A stretch of DNA of 64,000 nucleotides from NCBI GenBank assembly GCA_005656395.1, contig SRSI01000027.1:496001-560000 (forward strand). The letters run 5' to 3'. The notes beneath the pieces were generated by a model that had not been told where the DNA came from, did no database searches, and saw only the letters and a list, made by a program, of their open reading frames with translations. Source of the DNA: Strongyloides papillosus (lineage: Eukaryota; Nematoda; Chromadorea; Rhabditida; Strongyloididae). Below, one piece after another: positions 22,195 through 34,830 of the stretch. The number at the start of each line of letters is the position of its first letter. Position 1 is the first letter of the stretch. A program made the translations under genes and the position numbers.

Positions 22195-25100
22195 GCTCGC
22201 TAGCGAGTGATGCTTTTGTATTTTCCTCTGTTATTGTTGGAAGGAAAATCATAAATTATCTATATTAGGGTGTATTTCCTCGTTTGAAGCTATCTGTGGT
22301 GGTGTCTAGCAACTTCCGGGTCACCGTAAATGTTATTTCTAAATTCTGTGATTCCTAAGTTTCTGAATCTCTAGAATATTATCTAACTTATCTAAGGCAT
22401 AAATTTATTGTCATCTTTTTTGAATTATGTGTACGAAAAGAATAAGCAGTACCAATACTAATAATAACAAAAATAAAAAAGAATTTATTAGAGTTAAAGC
22501 GGGTACCTTCAATACCAGAGGGAGCCTAAAATCTTGAGGAGTAAAGCAAAAATTGGTAGAAGATCTCAAGTCTCTAAAGATCAATATAACGTTTATTAAT
22601 GAAACAAAGAACAACCAAACTATATCAGAAAAAGGTGAAGGAGTCCTCATCTCAGTAGGAGCTGCTGTCAATTCATCAGGTGGTACTGGCTTCATTATCA
22701 TTGGTGATAAATTAATTGAAGCTGTCTCTGAGATTAAGCATATCAACAACCGTGTTAGCTATATTTTGATAAACATTAAGAATAAGAAATTAGGATTGAT
22801 ATGTACATATGCACCAAATGAAACTTGTCAGGAAAAAGACAGGGAGGATTTCTACCATGTTCTTCAGTCTAACTTTGATGTTCTTAAATTGAAGACAGAT
22901 TTTGTTATAATTGGAGACGATTTCAATGCAACATTGGGTAGAGAGGTTGTCGAAAACGTGAAAGGCAAATACAGCTTTAATGAGGAGACAAATGAAAATG
23001 GATCTGCATTAATAGAATATGCTGTTAAAAATAAATTGGTTATTGTTGATTCTTTCTTTCCTAAAAGACCAGGAAAGCAGTGGACATGGGCTAAATCTGG
23101 TGCCTTCTCTAACAATCCATTTAAAAGAAGTCATCTTAAGTGCTTGGATTACTTTTTAACAAATAGAAAACAACTATTTGATAACGTGGAAAGTGTGTCT
23201 TTTGAAAAGTTTAATCCTACTTTATCTGACCACCGTCTCAAAATTGCCTTCATACGATGTAATCCCAGCTGGATACCTTATGTAAAGTTCTCTAGGGTTA
23301 TTCAAAGGAAAAAAGATCCATTTCAAACTATGGATACTGTCACTGCAGTCGCTGATCATCTAGGAAGTAGTCTTGTTAACGGTGATGATAACGTAGATAA
23401 GCTATACGACACCTTAATTCAATTCTATAAGAAAGTTGCTAAGAAAGTCACAAATGAAATTGTTATTAAGTCAAGAATTCCAGAAGATATTCAGAAATTA
23501 TTTAGCAAAAGAAGAGAGCTGAAGATTGAATTAGCTGAGTTGATTCTAAATAACTCAGTTTTTTCTACTAAAAATTTAGAATTGAATATTCTAAATAAGT
23601 TATTACGGAGGGGATTAAATAACTATCTGGGAAAGAAGAAAATCACTAGACTTAAGGCGGAAGTGGAAAAAGGCAGAGGTGTCAAAAAAGTGTTTAGAAA
23701 TTTATTCAATAGAAAACAAGCTGTACCAGTACCAAAGGATGATATCTATAAATTTTACAGTGAACTTTATGGATTATCTAAAGAAGAGAAATCAAGAATA
23801 AGAAAGTACTGGAAGCTTGGTAGAAATATCAAATCTTTTGAACCTGAAATCTTAAAAGACGAAGTTCTAAAAGCTATCAACTGCTCTGGTAAAGGTAAAC
23901 AACCTGGTCTAGATGGAATTGATGGTTATCTATTGAAATATATGACTAAATCGGACAAGGTACTGGATTTTGTCACTCTTCTTTCCAACTTGTGCTGAAA
24001 AACAATGAAATTTCCTAAATCTTGGAGGTTAACTAAAGTGGCTCTTATTTTTAAAAACGGATCTCGTCAGAGTATTAAGAATTACCGTCCAATATCAATT
24101 ATATCCCATGTTTACAAGAGTTTTATTAGAATTTGGATGGGTAGAGTTAATAATATAGTTAATCCTCAAATAGGATCTTATCAAATGGGTTTTAGAGAAA
24201 AGCGATCTTGTATTGATGCAATTAGTTGTCTAGATAATCTTATAAGTGTGAGGCACGAATTTAATCTTCCTACGATCTTAGAATTTTTAGATTTCTCCAA
24301 AGCTTATGATTGAGTGTATAATGAAATGTTGTTTAAGATTTTAATTTCTTCATATAACGTTCCATTTCACCTAGTTAAAATTCTGGATGATCTATATTTT
24401 AGCAATTATCTTATGTTTGATCCAGAATATGGTAAAAAGATTAAATGCAGGGTATGGAAGGGACTAAAGCAAGGATGTCCCGCATCACCAATGCTGTTCA
24501 ATGCTATTCTAGAATTTATATATAGAAATGCTCTTCTAGACGACTCGCTTAATCCCTTACCTAATTTTGGAGTTGCTGTTAGTGGGTTACGAGTAGTGGG
24601 AATTTCATATGCCGATGATACTACTCTTATTGCTGATAGTAGTGATAGTTTCAAGGAAATGTTATCTGCTTTTACATATCATTCTAAAAGAGTTGGACTT
24701 GATATTAATTTGGATAAATCTAATTATATGGCGTTTAAAGTTGAGATGGAAAATTCTTTTGAAATTCCTTCTTGTACTTCTTTCAACTATTTGGATAGAG
24801 AATTAAGCTTCATAGAATGAAGGCCTTTTATTAGAAAAGTAAAAGTAAGGGGTTATAAAGCACTTAGTGTTATTCGTCCCGCTTTACGTACTATTTCATT
24901 GAAAGCAAAGCGCTTTCTATTTCAATCGACAATTAGAAGCTGTTACACGTACACTTGCTAAACATGGACTTTAGCTAAAAATTCTTTATATGACATAGCC
25001 TGCTTGGATCGGAAATTCATACTTTCATGTAAACTAATAGATGCGGAGGAAATTCGTAGTAAAGAAACTATACCCAGTAATAAAAGAATCCCAATAGGTC

Positions 25101-25262
25101 TAATCTATACATATGCTAACATGGAACCACTAGAGCAATACGTCTTTCAAACTCAGGTGTAGGTTCCTACATAATATTCATTATAATGGCTCTCTAGCCT
25201 TGAACCTACTGTGGTATTACCCCTATGGATATAAAAAAAAGTTGACAGAGCTAGAGAAAGAT
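22195..25262 (+). mobile_element. RTE-type non-LTR retrotransposon, inactive
   Basis: Approximate extent from a GC-richer 5' leader (TTTTGCTCGCTAGCGAGTGA) to about 100 bp beyond the last stop of its single long frame. No LTRs. No clear poly-A tail or target duplication was delimited. Confidence 0.8.
22427..25162 (+). pseudogene. RTE-type LINE ORF: AP-endonuclease plus reverse transcriptase, five in-frame stops
   Basis: From ATG 22427 one frame stays open for about 912 codons apart from TGA at 22535, 23996, 24311 and 24818 and TAA at 24959, then TAG 25160-25162. No frameshift is needed. The N-terminal half is an apurinic-type endonuclease: AGTFNTRGSL, INETK, GDDFNATLG, QWTW, LDYFLTNR and SDHRLKI supply the family's Asn, Glu, Asp and His positions. 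The RT half has NYRPISII, FREKRSCIDAI, FLDFSKAYD (motif A), [12 protein letters not shown] (motif B) and YADDTTLIA (catalytic Asp pair). The endonuclease end (SDHRL) resembles nematode RTE-1. The intact motifs and few lesions imply fairly recent death; several stops fall at positions where relatives carry Trp or Arg. Confidence 0.9.
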
Positions 25263-25552
25263 ATCTTGGTAATATTAAAAAACATAACTTATTAAAAATT
25301 TTTTGTCAATTCTGTTAAATTAGATAGAACAGTTTTTATTTGTAACATTGTACTCTTACTTGTTAAGAATAGTACGTAAATAAATAAATAAATTTTAACA
25401 AAAATATTTATAATTTAACAAAATTCACTAACGTGAGTGATTTTTAAAACTTTAAAGTGATTAAAAAGTAATTTTTTTAACAATAGGTATTTATTTTGTT
25501 ATTTTAATAATTATAAATATTTTTAAATAACTATTACTATAAAATTTTAATA

Positions 25553-27321
25553 ACCAGCCTTAGATCCGCCTTCGGCAGGTCAGGATTGGTCCGCAGAGCA
25601 TATTTTTTAATAAAGAATTTTTATACAAAAACATTAGTCAAAGTATCTGTATAAAAAATTTGTTTCATTAAATTACTTATTTATGGAGAAAAAAAGAAAA
25701 CGCCAATACATTGTTATAACATATTAATATAAGGAATTTTTCCAAGTTTGAAAGTCAATTTATAACGATAACATTTATTGAAACTATTTAGTTAAATAAC
25801 AAATTTATCCAACAGAAAAATTTTATTAATATCTAAAAAATTAATAAAAATAAATATTTGAATTATTTCAAGTAACTAATTAAATGCTCTTCCATTATAG
25901 TTTTAAAATTGATATAAATATTTCAATATCATTCTTTTACTAACTACATATTCACCTTAATTTTACAAATAAATAAATGAGAAAAAACCAAAAAAATTCA
26001 TGCCTAAAAATGACTTTTCTCGTTTTTAAGCTACAAATTTTGTCATTGTTTTTATTTTTTTGCAAGACTTTGTTCTGTGTACTAACATTAGTTTTATTTT
26101 CTTTAAATAACTTTTCATAAAGTTATAACATTATAGAATGTTGATTTTTACTAAAAAAATAGTCATTATCTTTTGATCTACTACTTTGTTCATTTCTTAT
26201 AAATCTTTTTATATTAAGTTTAATTCTTATTTTTGAGTTGTATCTTTCAAATGAGTCATAAACCATAAAATTTTACTAACTTTGATGAGAGTTTTTTTCG
26301 GAACAAAACTATCTAAAAATATATCTAAAAATGTGGTATTTTTTAAACACAATTTAGCCACTTGTGGACTAAAAGTTTCGAAACTTATTTTCCCCCCTAA
26401 ATTAAAAAAAATACATTAAATGACTGTTTGACCATAAAAATTGATCAAGTTTGAAAAAAGTTATGTCTCGAACAAAATTGATTTTTACAAAAGGAATAGA
26501 AAAAAGCAAAAAAAATGGCACTAAAGTTAGCATAAATCGTTTTCTAGATAAGCTAGTAAAAATTATAAAGATAGTTTTTGTTGGAGTGTTGCACCGCTCA
26601 AAAGACACCTTTTATTTAAACCACAAAATTAAACAGATTACAATAAACAGAATAATTTAATTAACAGACTTAATTAACTAAAGTATCAGACATCAACTAG
26701 GTGACGGATTCAACTAAGGCCTTCTAGAATATACAAGAGATAATACAATAAATATAATTAACTAAAGCTTACAGTTGAATAAAACAGATCTGTGATAACT
26801 TATCACCAGAATAATATCAGATTTTCAGAACTGTAGTTTAACCCTAAAATATACAATAATTATGTAACTTAATAATATACTAAAATGATGAAATATCTAA
26901 AGATGACAAAAGGTATAAATGAAATAAAATGACAGATCTGTACTATATATATAGAGAAAAGAATCTTCTAGAAATACAAAACAAAGAGTTAGTTTTGGAA
27001 TAATGTTTTTTCCCATGATCTAGATAATTCTATAAGAGAAAATAGATGAGAAATAGAAGAGCCTTAGGTACAAAGAGTAAAGTACAAATGAGAACATTCG
27101 ATAAAAGACTATATTCTTACTAGCTGTAAACTTCGCAATAGTCTCATTTTTTAAGTTAGACTTAAATCTGTATAAGCAAGTAATAACTACTTATATTTAT
27201 GAAGTTTAAATAAGGTAATATTTATCTATCTTTTTAATTTTTGCCAAAAAAATTGTCATCACTTATTGACGCATAACTTGGCCAATTCTTTATTTATCTA
27301 AATTCTATCAAGTTTCCCCCT
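25553..27321 (+). repeat. Repeat family with UUCG hairpin, copy B, first part (split by hAT)
   Basis: Head resembles copy A (ACCAGCC, GATCCGCCTTCGGCAGGTC, CCGCAGAGCATA). Then come modules of about 450 bp with a fixed order of motifs: ATAACTTGGCCAATT, CCC-rich run, TTTCAAATGAGTCATAAA, TTTGAnnAGAGTTAT, ACAAAACTAT, then CCATAAAAATTGATCAAGTT and AGTTATGTC. Module 1 is about 26040-26510. Module 2 starts about 27122, is interrupted by the hAT element at 27321 and resumes at 31626. Confidence 0.7.
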
Positions 27322-27435
27322 TAGACCTTCGACAAACCATAAACCACGTAAACCGGTTTATAAACCAAACCTATAAACCAGGTTTGGTTTAAAATTTGTA
27401 TAAATAAATAAACGAAACCATAATTTGGGGACACG

Positions 27436-27875
27436 TTAGTTCACCAAGAGCTAATTTGCTTTTGCTCTAGGTCTCACAACGATTTCTAAATTTTGTTGGA
27501 GGTTAAAATCCGAAATATTATAAGCATTTTTTTTATATTCCTTTGGATTTAGTTTATGATAGCACTGCGTTTATCACATCCCCCCCTATCCCTTTGAAAT
27601 AAAAAATAGACGTTAGTAAAAGGAATTTGATTATTTATTAGGAATAATTTTTATTTTAACATATTTTTTTTAAAAAAAAAAGTGCCTGTTACTTCAAAAG
27701 AAGACCATTAAAATCAATTATAAATCCAAATACCATTTAAATAATTTACTATTAATAATATATATTACTCTAAATTGTAAAATACACCAGCATATGGAAC
27801 ACTTGTCTAACGAAAACAGGGAAATGGTTGTAGGAGTACAAGGCCAGAAAAAAGCAAATTAGCCGTTACGTATAT
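27436..27875. repeat. Possible MITE nested in the 5' part of the hAT element
   Basis: GAGCTAATTTGCTTTT near 27447 and its complement AAAAGCAAATTAGCC near 27853 are facing inverted repeats, with weaker similarity inside. Extents are approximate. Confidence 0.4.
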
Positions 27876-28135
27876 AGGAAATTTTCTATATAAATTCTTG
27901 ATGAATATACGTGCACCCAAAAATTTTTATGGCCAATCTCTTAAAGCATTTTTTCTAAAATTTGGTTTGGTAAAGTGTTAACGTGGTATAAAATCATTTA
28001 AAATAATTTTTTTTTATGACATTAACTGTAATCTTTCCTTGCATTTAACAATAAGAAATTTACTAAATCTACTAAAGGTAAATTTTCCCCTATTATGAAA
28101 TATTTTTTTGTCTAATCTTTTAGTGATCTGTAAAA

Positions 28136-31100
28136 ATGTCAAAGTATGACAAACCCGGTTTAACGTCACAGCTAAGGTACAGGAATTAGGTGTACGTTAG
28201 CTGTATCTTGGCCGTACAGAGAAGATACAGCGACTTTGGAAATACATTTACTTGCATAAGTTTCTGTATATTCTGTATATGCTGTATGCTGTATACAAAA
28301 TTCATACGGCTAAGGTACAGATAAGAAAAAACCAAGTAAATCATATAAATTTTGTTATAAAAACATATTTTAGCTATGTATAAAGGAATGAAGTGTTCAA
28401 GAAACATCATTTGCTTGTGAATTTGATTGAATAAAATAAATGTCTTAAAATAGATACAATTTTTACTCTTAATAACTATTATGGTATTGACATTTATAAC
28501 CTAAATAAAATTTTTATAGGAGTTATCAATGATATAAAATATTTTAAAAAAACACAAATCACCAACAACATTTACAGATTTTTTATACTACTGTCAGATT
28601 TAGATTATTGAATTTTTTAAATAATAATCTACTAACAGTAACCAATTTTTTAACTGTTCAAAGCATTTATCTTATTTGCTATTCATTATTCTTTTGCTGC
28701 AATAAAAATTATATTTTGAAGTGTAATTATCACCTTTGATCTTTCAACCTATACGTAATACCTTTAGACATACATAAAGCGGGAAAGGTCAAGACACACC
28801 TGTCTATCAAGAAGTATTTTAGTTTTGTTATTGTATTATAGTGTTGGATAAAGCACACTTTTAAACTAGCATTTTACCGAAATGTGCACACTTTGTCGCA
28901 TGTATTTTTATACCTGTATATCGGTAATTTTTTTATTTAACATTTATTACTCATTTATTAATGTTATTTTTATAAATATTATTTTCTCCACTACCTCGGA
29001 GCTTGACTGCAGTTGTTAGCAAATAAGTTTGGATCATTTATTTCATCTTTTTATTAGTTTGCTTTTAGATAAAAATTTCTTCATCAGAACAGGAAGAAAA
29101 GGTTTAAAGAAACTACTGTGTAGGTATTTTCTATTTTAATATTGATACTCTTATATTTACAGATATCATATGGATCTTCTTGAAAGTTGGCTGGACATTT
29201 AAAAGATAAGTTGCATTATTTTCTTCATTATTTAAATATTTTGCTTTTAGGTCCGATCAGTTCACAGTACAAAAATACCGTCAAAAGAAAAGCAAATTGT
29301 AAGTTCAGTTTGTTCTTTTAGTATAATACATTCTTTATTTTTTAAATATGGAAGCAGTAATCTAACAACTTTGAGTTTTTACTACCATAAAATTAATTTT
29401 GTTTAATTTTTAATGTATTTTTAATTTGTAATAAAATTTTTCTATGTTTATATGTGTATTTTGTATAAAAAAATATGATGTTTGCGATTTTTACATGTGT
29501 TTTTTCTTAGCTGTATACAGTTAACGTACAGGTAAGGTACACCTTACATACTGCTAGTGTACAGCTTATTAGCTTTCTGTACGCCGTACAGGTACTGATT
29601 GTAACAAATCTGTATATTACCTGTATACAAGTTGTATATTGCGTACGGCTACTAACCGGGAATATTTTAAAAAGGTTTTCATTGATGAGAAGTTGGCTTA
29701 TCAGTGCTTGTTATGTGAAAAGGAGGGAAAAAAGCCAACTCATTATAGTGCAGCTGCAACTACAAAATTAAAGCCGCACCTAAAGAAGGTACATAATGTT
29801 GTAGTCAAGGAAGTAAAATTTTCGAATGATGAACAACCAAAGATAAAAAAATTTACTTCAAAAAAAAGATAAATTAAAACTTCAATCAACTGAGAAGCTG
29901 TTGAGATCTGTAATTGATTTTTTCTGTAAAAACCCAATAGGAGCAATGCAAATTGAATCAAAAGAATTTAAGGAAGTTATGGAATTCACACCTTATCAAA
30001 CTATTTCAAAAGATACATTACGATTGTAAATAAACAAATTATCAAATAAACTTCAAAGTGATCTTAAGGAGAAGTTAAAACAATCTCCTAGCTTTTGTCT
30101 TTCAACAGATGGAGTAGATGGTAATGTGTATCCAATTGTAGTACATTATGTTTATGGTGATGAAGTATGCATTAATCTATACGATGTGTAAGTAAAAAAT
30201 TTTGTTTCAACCGAAAAATCTGAAGATACTGTCACTCAAAAAAAAGTGGTCCCTCTTATTGGATCTGAAATTTTTGAACAAATTCCTGAAATTGGTAAAC
30301 TATATGGTGTAACTGTTGATGGAGCATTATTAAACATAACGGAAGGTGTAGATGGTTTTAAAAAAATCATTGTTATTCTCACGTGTTAAATTTAATTCTT
30401 AAAAAATCTTTCAAAAATGCTCCTCCTAATATAAAGAATTTAATAAATAAAGTTATTATTATTTCAAATTTTTTTAAAAGATCAAAAAAGTATACTGCAG
30501 TTATTTATAAAGACACGAAAAAAAGACTTCAAACAATGTCAAATACAAGATTCAACGCAATTTTTAAAGTAATACATTCAATCAACGAATTTAAGTCGAT
30601 TTTGGAAAACTTTGAAGCTGAATATGGATCAGGATTAAAATGTAATGTAAACATGGACTTCACTTTAAAAGAAACTATTACTTTAAAAAATATTGAAAGC
30701 TTGGGTTATGTCTTTGAGAAAGCATTTGATTTTGCTGGGAAAACAGATTTCTCAATCTGTCATATATTGCCAAATCTTTTTGGTATAAAAAAATCATTAA
30801 TGGAACTACAACAATCAGGAATTGGTGAATCTTATTTAGTATCGTCTTCATTTATTGATGGTACATCTGATACTGATGAAGAAAATTTTATGGAGAAAAA
30901 TGAATTTGGAGAAGAAAAATCAACATTAATTCAGCAAAATTTACTAAAAGAGAAATTTACTCAATTTAAAAATTATGTTATTGCTGAAGTAGAGAGTAAA
31001 ATTAAGTACTATCAAAATGATCTTATTCATGTAGCAACATTATTAAGTTCTAACGCTGCGCACAAAAATTTTTTTCAAATACTGAGTGGAAAAATATTGA

Positions 31101-31520
31101 AAATTTACTAAAAAATTACTTGGAGGAGATTATCTGTAGTCAAGATAGCAACAATGACCAAAATAACAATAATGGTCAAAATAATAAAAAATGTTCTGAG
31201 GATGATTTCAACCTTATAAAAAGACCAAGTAGATGTTCCAAATTTGATGAAATTGATAAATACTTGGACTTTATTCATGATGAATATGATGGGGGTAATC
31301 AAAGTATTTTAAAGCTTTGGATTTAACATTGTAACAGGTTTAAAAATCTCTCAAAATTAGGAATAAAATGCGCAATGTTTTCTGGTACAATGTCGGGTGT
31401 GAAAGAATAATAAGTAAGTACTCTTACATATTTACAAAACAAAGGAAAAGTTTAAATATTGATAATTTAATTAATGATCTTATCGTTTGTTGTAATATTG
31501 AGTTTCAAAAGATAAATCTG
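28136..31520 (+). pseudogene. hAT transposase with BED zinc finger, disrupted
   Basis: A likely start ATG at 28136 (MSKYDKPG) is cut after a few codons by a 1.5 kb insertion. Coding resumes about 29657 with a BED finger: CLLC at 29708 on, then HLKKVH (Cys2-His2 spacing). It continues through several frame changes: near 29868; LSTDGVDG, resembling the hAT catalytic-Asp block, about 30100; HVLNLILKKSF about 30380; and the C-terminal dimerisation region (EIDKYLDF...ILKLWI, then SKLGIKCAMFSGTMSG, about 31240-31410). At least two frameshifts and several stops show it is dead. Confidence 0.85.
28155..29655. mobile_element. Nested element with GTACAG-rich inverted ends
   Basis: 28165-28335 and 29505-29650 contain many CTGTAC/GTACAG and CTGTATAC motifs in opposite orientation (for example GTACGTTAGCTGTATC against its complement). 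They bracket 1.2 kb of AT-rich DNA without a recognisable gene. It lies between the first codons of the hAT transposase and the BED finger. Superfamily unknown. Confidence 0.5.
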
Positions 31521-31625
31521 CTTTTTTATGGTTTGGTTTATATTGATTTATGGTTCAGGCATCTTCTTATAAACCTGGTTTAGGTTTGGTTTAAACCACT
31601 TTTTTAGTGGTTTATCAAAGCCCTA

Positions 31626-32640
31626 TTCCCCTTTATTCCTGACTTTTACATTTCAAATGACTTAAAAACCAAAAAAATTAGTTCACTTCTACAAAAGTTA
31701 TTTGAAAAACAAAACTATGCAAAAATTTGTCCAAATAAATAGTATTTTATAAATATAACTTGGCTGGTTATGGACCAAAAGATTTAAGACCCATTTTCCG
31801 CACTAAGTTAAAAAAAATACATCAAATGACTATTTGTCCATAAAAATTGATCAAGTTTGGAGAGAGTTATGTCTGGAAGAAAGTTGATTTTTACAAAAAA
31901 AAAAAAGAAAAAAAATTGACATTTAAATTAATATAACTTCTTTCGTAGTTGAGATAATGTCATGTTTAAAAACATGTATGACGTGTTAGTTTTATTTTGA
32001 TGATACCTTGGTATAAAAGAGTATGTTTTTTTACTGAATGGTCAGTAAATTACTAACCAATACCAAGGTAAGTTTTATATTGGATTGGTCTATTGTATAT
32101 TTTTTAGGCCTTGGTTATTGAAGGATAAAATAAATTATATTTATATTTGGTGTAATATAATTTAACAGATAAAAAATTCGATAGACCCTTATTCTTTATG
32201 TTAGACATAGATCTATATAATAAATACTATTTTGTTTGTTTTCGTCAAGTTATGACTGAGTTATGACTATTAAACTTTTAAGATGTTTTTTCGAAATAGT
32301 CACCACTCTTTGGGCTATAACTCGGCTAATTATAAATCAAAATTAATATTACTAAGCTTGCGAACTATTCTAGAATTTTACCTTTCAAATGAGATATAAA
32401 GCAATTTAGTTCGTTAACTTTGAGAAGAGTTAGTCATGTAACAAAACTATGTAAAAAAAGGTCCTAAAAAAGAGTGTTTTTTTTTAAGATAACTTGGCCA
32501 ATTATAGCTCAAAACATTCAAGACCCATTTTTCCCCTTAAGTTAAAAAAAACACATCTTTTGGCTACATACTCGTAAAAATCGGTTAAATTTGAAGAGAG
32601 TTATGTTAAAGACAAAATTTTTTTCCTTATTTCTTTTTGG
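31626..32640 (+). repeat. Repeat copy B, second part
   Basis: Continues module 2 (TTCCTGACTTTTACATTTCAAATGA..., to about 31920). A third diverged module follows at about 32190-32640 with the same motif order (GGGCTATAACTCGGCTAATTATA, TTTCAAATGAGATATAAA, TTTGAGAAGAGTTAGTC, AACTTGGCCAATTATAGCTC). Confidence 0.7.
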
Positions 32641-32999
32641 TATAGATTACAGTATGCAAATTACAAAAGAAATGTTTCAGAAGATTTTACAAGTCTAAAA
32701 CAATAATAATCATACTTTACTACTTTTGATGTATAATTATCGTCTATAACAATCATAATTAATTAATTTTATCTTTTTCAAAATTTTTATAGTAGTTAAG
32801 CTTATATTTATAATAATTTTCTTCTACTTTGAATCTTTTTTATGTCGTTCTCAAAAATCACAGGGTTCACTTTATTACTAGTAGTTTTAAAAAAATCAAT
32901 ATACGTTTTTATCAAAATTATATATCAATTCACAAAAAAAATATGTATTTTGCATTGGTAATACATGATCTCATATTTAAAAACAACCTTACAATTTAA

Positions 33000-33430
33000 A
33001 AAACGTATAGTAAATGTCGTTTAGAAATGTATACATTTTCTATAAATATGTATAGTAAACAATAAAAAAAGTATGTATGTCGTTTCGACTGTATGTACAT
33101 TCTTAATAAAAGTGCTATAAAATTTTTAGAAACGATTAGTACTTTCTTTAAGAAATGTCTATACACTTTATATAAAAATATATGACAATTTATAAAAGAA
33201 GGTATGTTTATCGTTTTGACCGTGTGTAAATTTTTTTAAAAAAATCATACATTTTACAAAAAATGTACTGCATTTCTTAAAAAATTTATATATATTTTAT
33301 GTTTATTATGTGGGCACAATTAAAAATAACTTAATTGGTAGTCGAAATGACGAAAAGTTTCTATAGTACCTATGATTGCACAATGTCTGTCAAAACGACA
33401 GTTTTAAATTTTGAATGTATTTTTAAACTA
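33000..33430. repeat. Imperfect tandem (about 130 bp) with a second diverged copy at 43960-44290
   Basis: 33050-33116 and 33182-33248 share the pattern AATnnATAAAAnAAGnTATGT then CGTTTnGACnGTnTGTA. The block ending GACAGTTTTAAATTT (to about 33420) resembles 44034-44290. It directly precedes the P450 fragment, so it could be duplicated promoter-proximal DNA or an unrelated repeat. Confidence 0.4.
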
Positions 33431-33602
33431 TGCGAAATGACAAAAATATATACTCGTAAAATTATATAATAGGTTTTTTATAACAAAAGTAATTACTTAA
33501 ATTGTTTGGTTGTCAAAAAATTAATGGGTGTCATACAATGATGTTGAAAATTGTTAAAAAAAGATTGATAAATCAATAGAAAATATTAAATAAGTTGTCG
33601 TT

Positions 33603-33995
33603 ATGGTTAGGATCGTATTAATAGTTATCATTTTAACAATATATTTAATAAATTTCTATAGAAAGGCCAAATCTCTACCAGCAGGAGCTATACCATTTCC
33701 TATAGTTGGAAATTTATTCACATTTGACTTCAATGATATTCATTTGTGGGTTTGTGATCATAAAAAAATTTATGGTAGTGTTTTTACTATCTGGATTCCA
33801 GAACCATTGGTTGTCCTTGCTAATTATGATTTGATAAACGAAGCTCTTGTAACAAATGGTGATCATTATTCTGGAAGAGACGTCAACGGTTTTCCAGGTA
33901 AATTACTTCTAGAAAAAGTCAATAATGGAGTTATCATGTCAGAAGGAGAGAAATAGAAGGATCGAAGAAGATCATATTTGCCTTAAAAAAGTTAA
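33603..33995 (+). pseudogene. Cytochrome P450 (CYP2-like) N-terminal fragment, truncated
   Basis: ATG 33603 opens a 117-codon frame with an N-terminal membrane anchor (residues 2-19), the proline hinge LPAGAIPFPIVGN (25-37) and the following FGxVFT-like strand region (YGSVFTIWIPEPLVVL). The frame stops at TAG 33954-33956 exactly where the family has Trp in GExWKxxRR: here GEK-stop-KDRRR. Past that stop, coding similarity ends within a few codons. About 25% of a normal 490-500-residue P450 is present; heme-binding Cys, I-helix and ExxR are missing. Complete members are ER-anchored monooxygenases of xenobiotic or lipid metabolism. This copy cannot make one. Confidence 0.85.
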
Positions 33996-34459
33996 TTTTT
34001 TTTGTTTTAAAATTATGATAAAATAATTGTTACCTTGAAAAAGAAAGTAATAAAAATATTTTGATTTTATATGTTGTTTTGTCAAATATTTAATGTTGTA
34101 AAGAAAATAATATTGTTCCTAATAGAAAAATTTTATCTGCTCCTTTCATATGGAATGGAGAGAGACTTTTGAAGAATTTTGCTATTAAATCTAAGCAAAA
34201 AAATTAACACTGAAAAGTAAAACTCTTTAAACGATACAAACTACTTCTGAATATAATTATTCATCATTGTACTTGCAAAAATACCTATTTAAATAAACTA
34301 AATGCTTCATTAAGCTATTTAAAATGAACACCCCAAAACTAAAATTTAGCCGTTATTAATTTACGACTATCTTTTTTTGCAACAACCCAAAGGAAGATTC
34401 GACATCATAAGAAAAATAGTTTTAAAACAATGCGTCTACCCTTGAAGACACTTGATTGA

Positions 34460-34830
34460 AACCAAGTCATACACAACAACCGTAAGGACAAGGAGGATGA
34501 AGTCAACTTAGAAGAAATAGTTATCTCAGAGCGAGGCAAAACTATAAACATTAAAATTGAACCTTCAAATGACATTTCTATCGAAGATGCTCCATGTATC
34601 TACTCATATGTCTATAGTGTTAAGAAATTGAGATATCACAATATCTACTTTTATTCCATTGATTAAGGATATCAATGCTATAAATCACTTCATCTGTGTA
34701 ACAAATGTTTTTTATTTTCACGTAAAACAAGACCAACAACATTCATTCAATGTATTTATGTCAAAGGATGCCCTGCTGAGCACAACAAGACAAAAGTCGG
34801 TGTTTTAAAACGGAGACGAAGAAAATGATT
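34460..34830 (+). pseudogene. Degenerate coding remnant with Cys-rich, possibly FLYWCH-type segment
   Basis: A frame free of stops from 34460 to TAA near 34663, then open again to about 34827. It encodes an acidic/lysine-rich stretch followed by CNKC...FIQCIYVKGCPAEHNKTKV and a basic RRRRK tail. The WxC...gCpAr-like pattern resembles FLYWCH zinc-binding modules common in transposon-derived proteins, also seen at 47094-47321. Assignment is weak. Confidence 0.35.

Larger units (their letters stand above)
27322..31625 (+). mobile_element. hAT transposon, degenerate, inserted in repeat copy B
   Basis: Ends TAGACCTTCGACAAACC and GGTTTATCAAAGCCCTA are imperfect inverted repeats (13 of 17 match). 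The flanks TTCCCCCT and TTCCCCTT are an 8-bp target duplication with one mismatch, the length expected for hAT. Subterminal zones are full of AAACCAAACCT/GGTTTATAAACC motifs, typical transposase-binding arrays. Removing the element restores a continuous repeat module. It carries the hAT transposase remnants at 28136-31520 and a nested insertion. Confidence 0.85.

Noticed and set aside
22535..24820. TGA as a sense codon (altered genetic code)
   Set aside because: Four TGA in one LINE could suggest reassignment, but TAA and TAG also occur as lesions in the other dead genes. The 528-residue Gag-like frame also ends at TGA, and these elements are repeats under no constraint.
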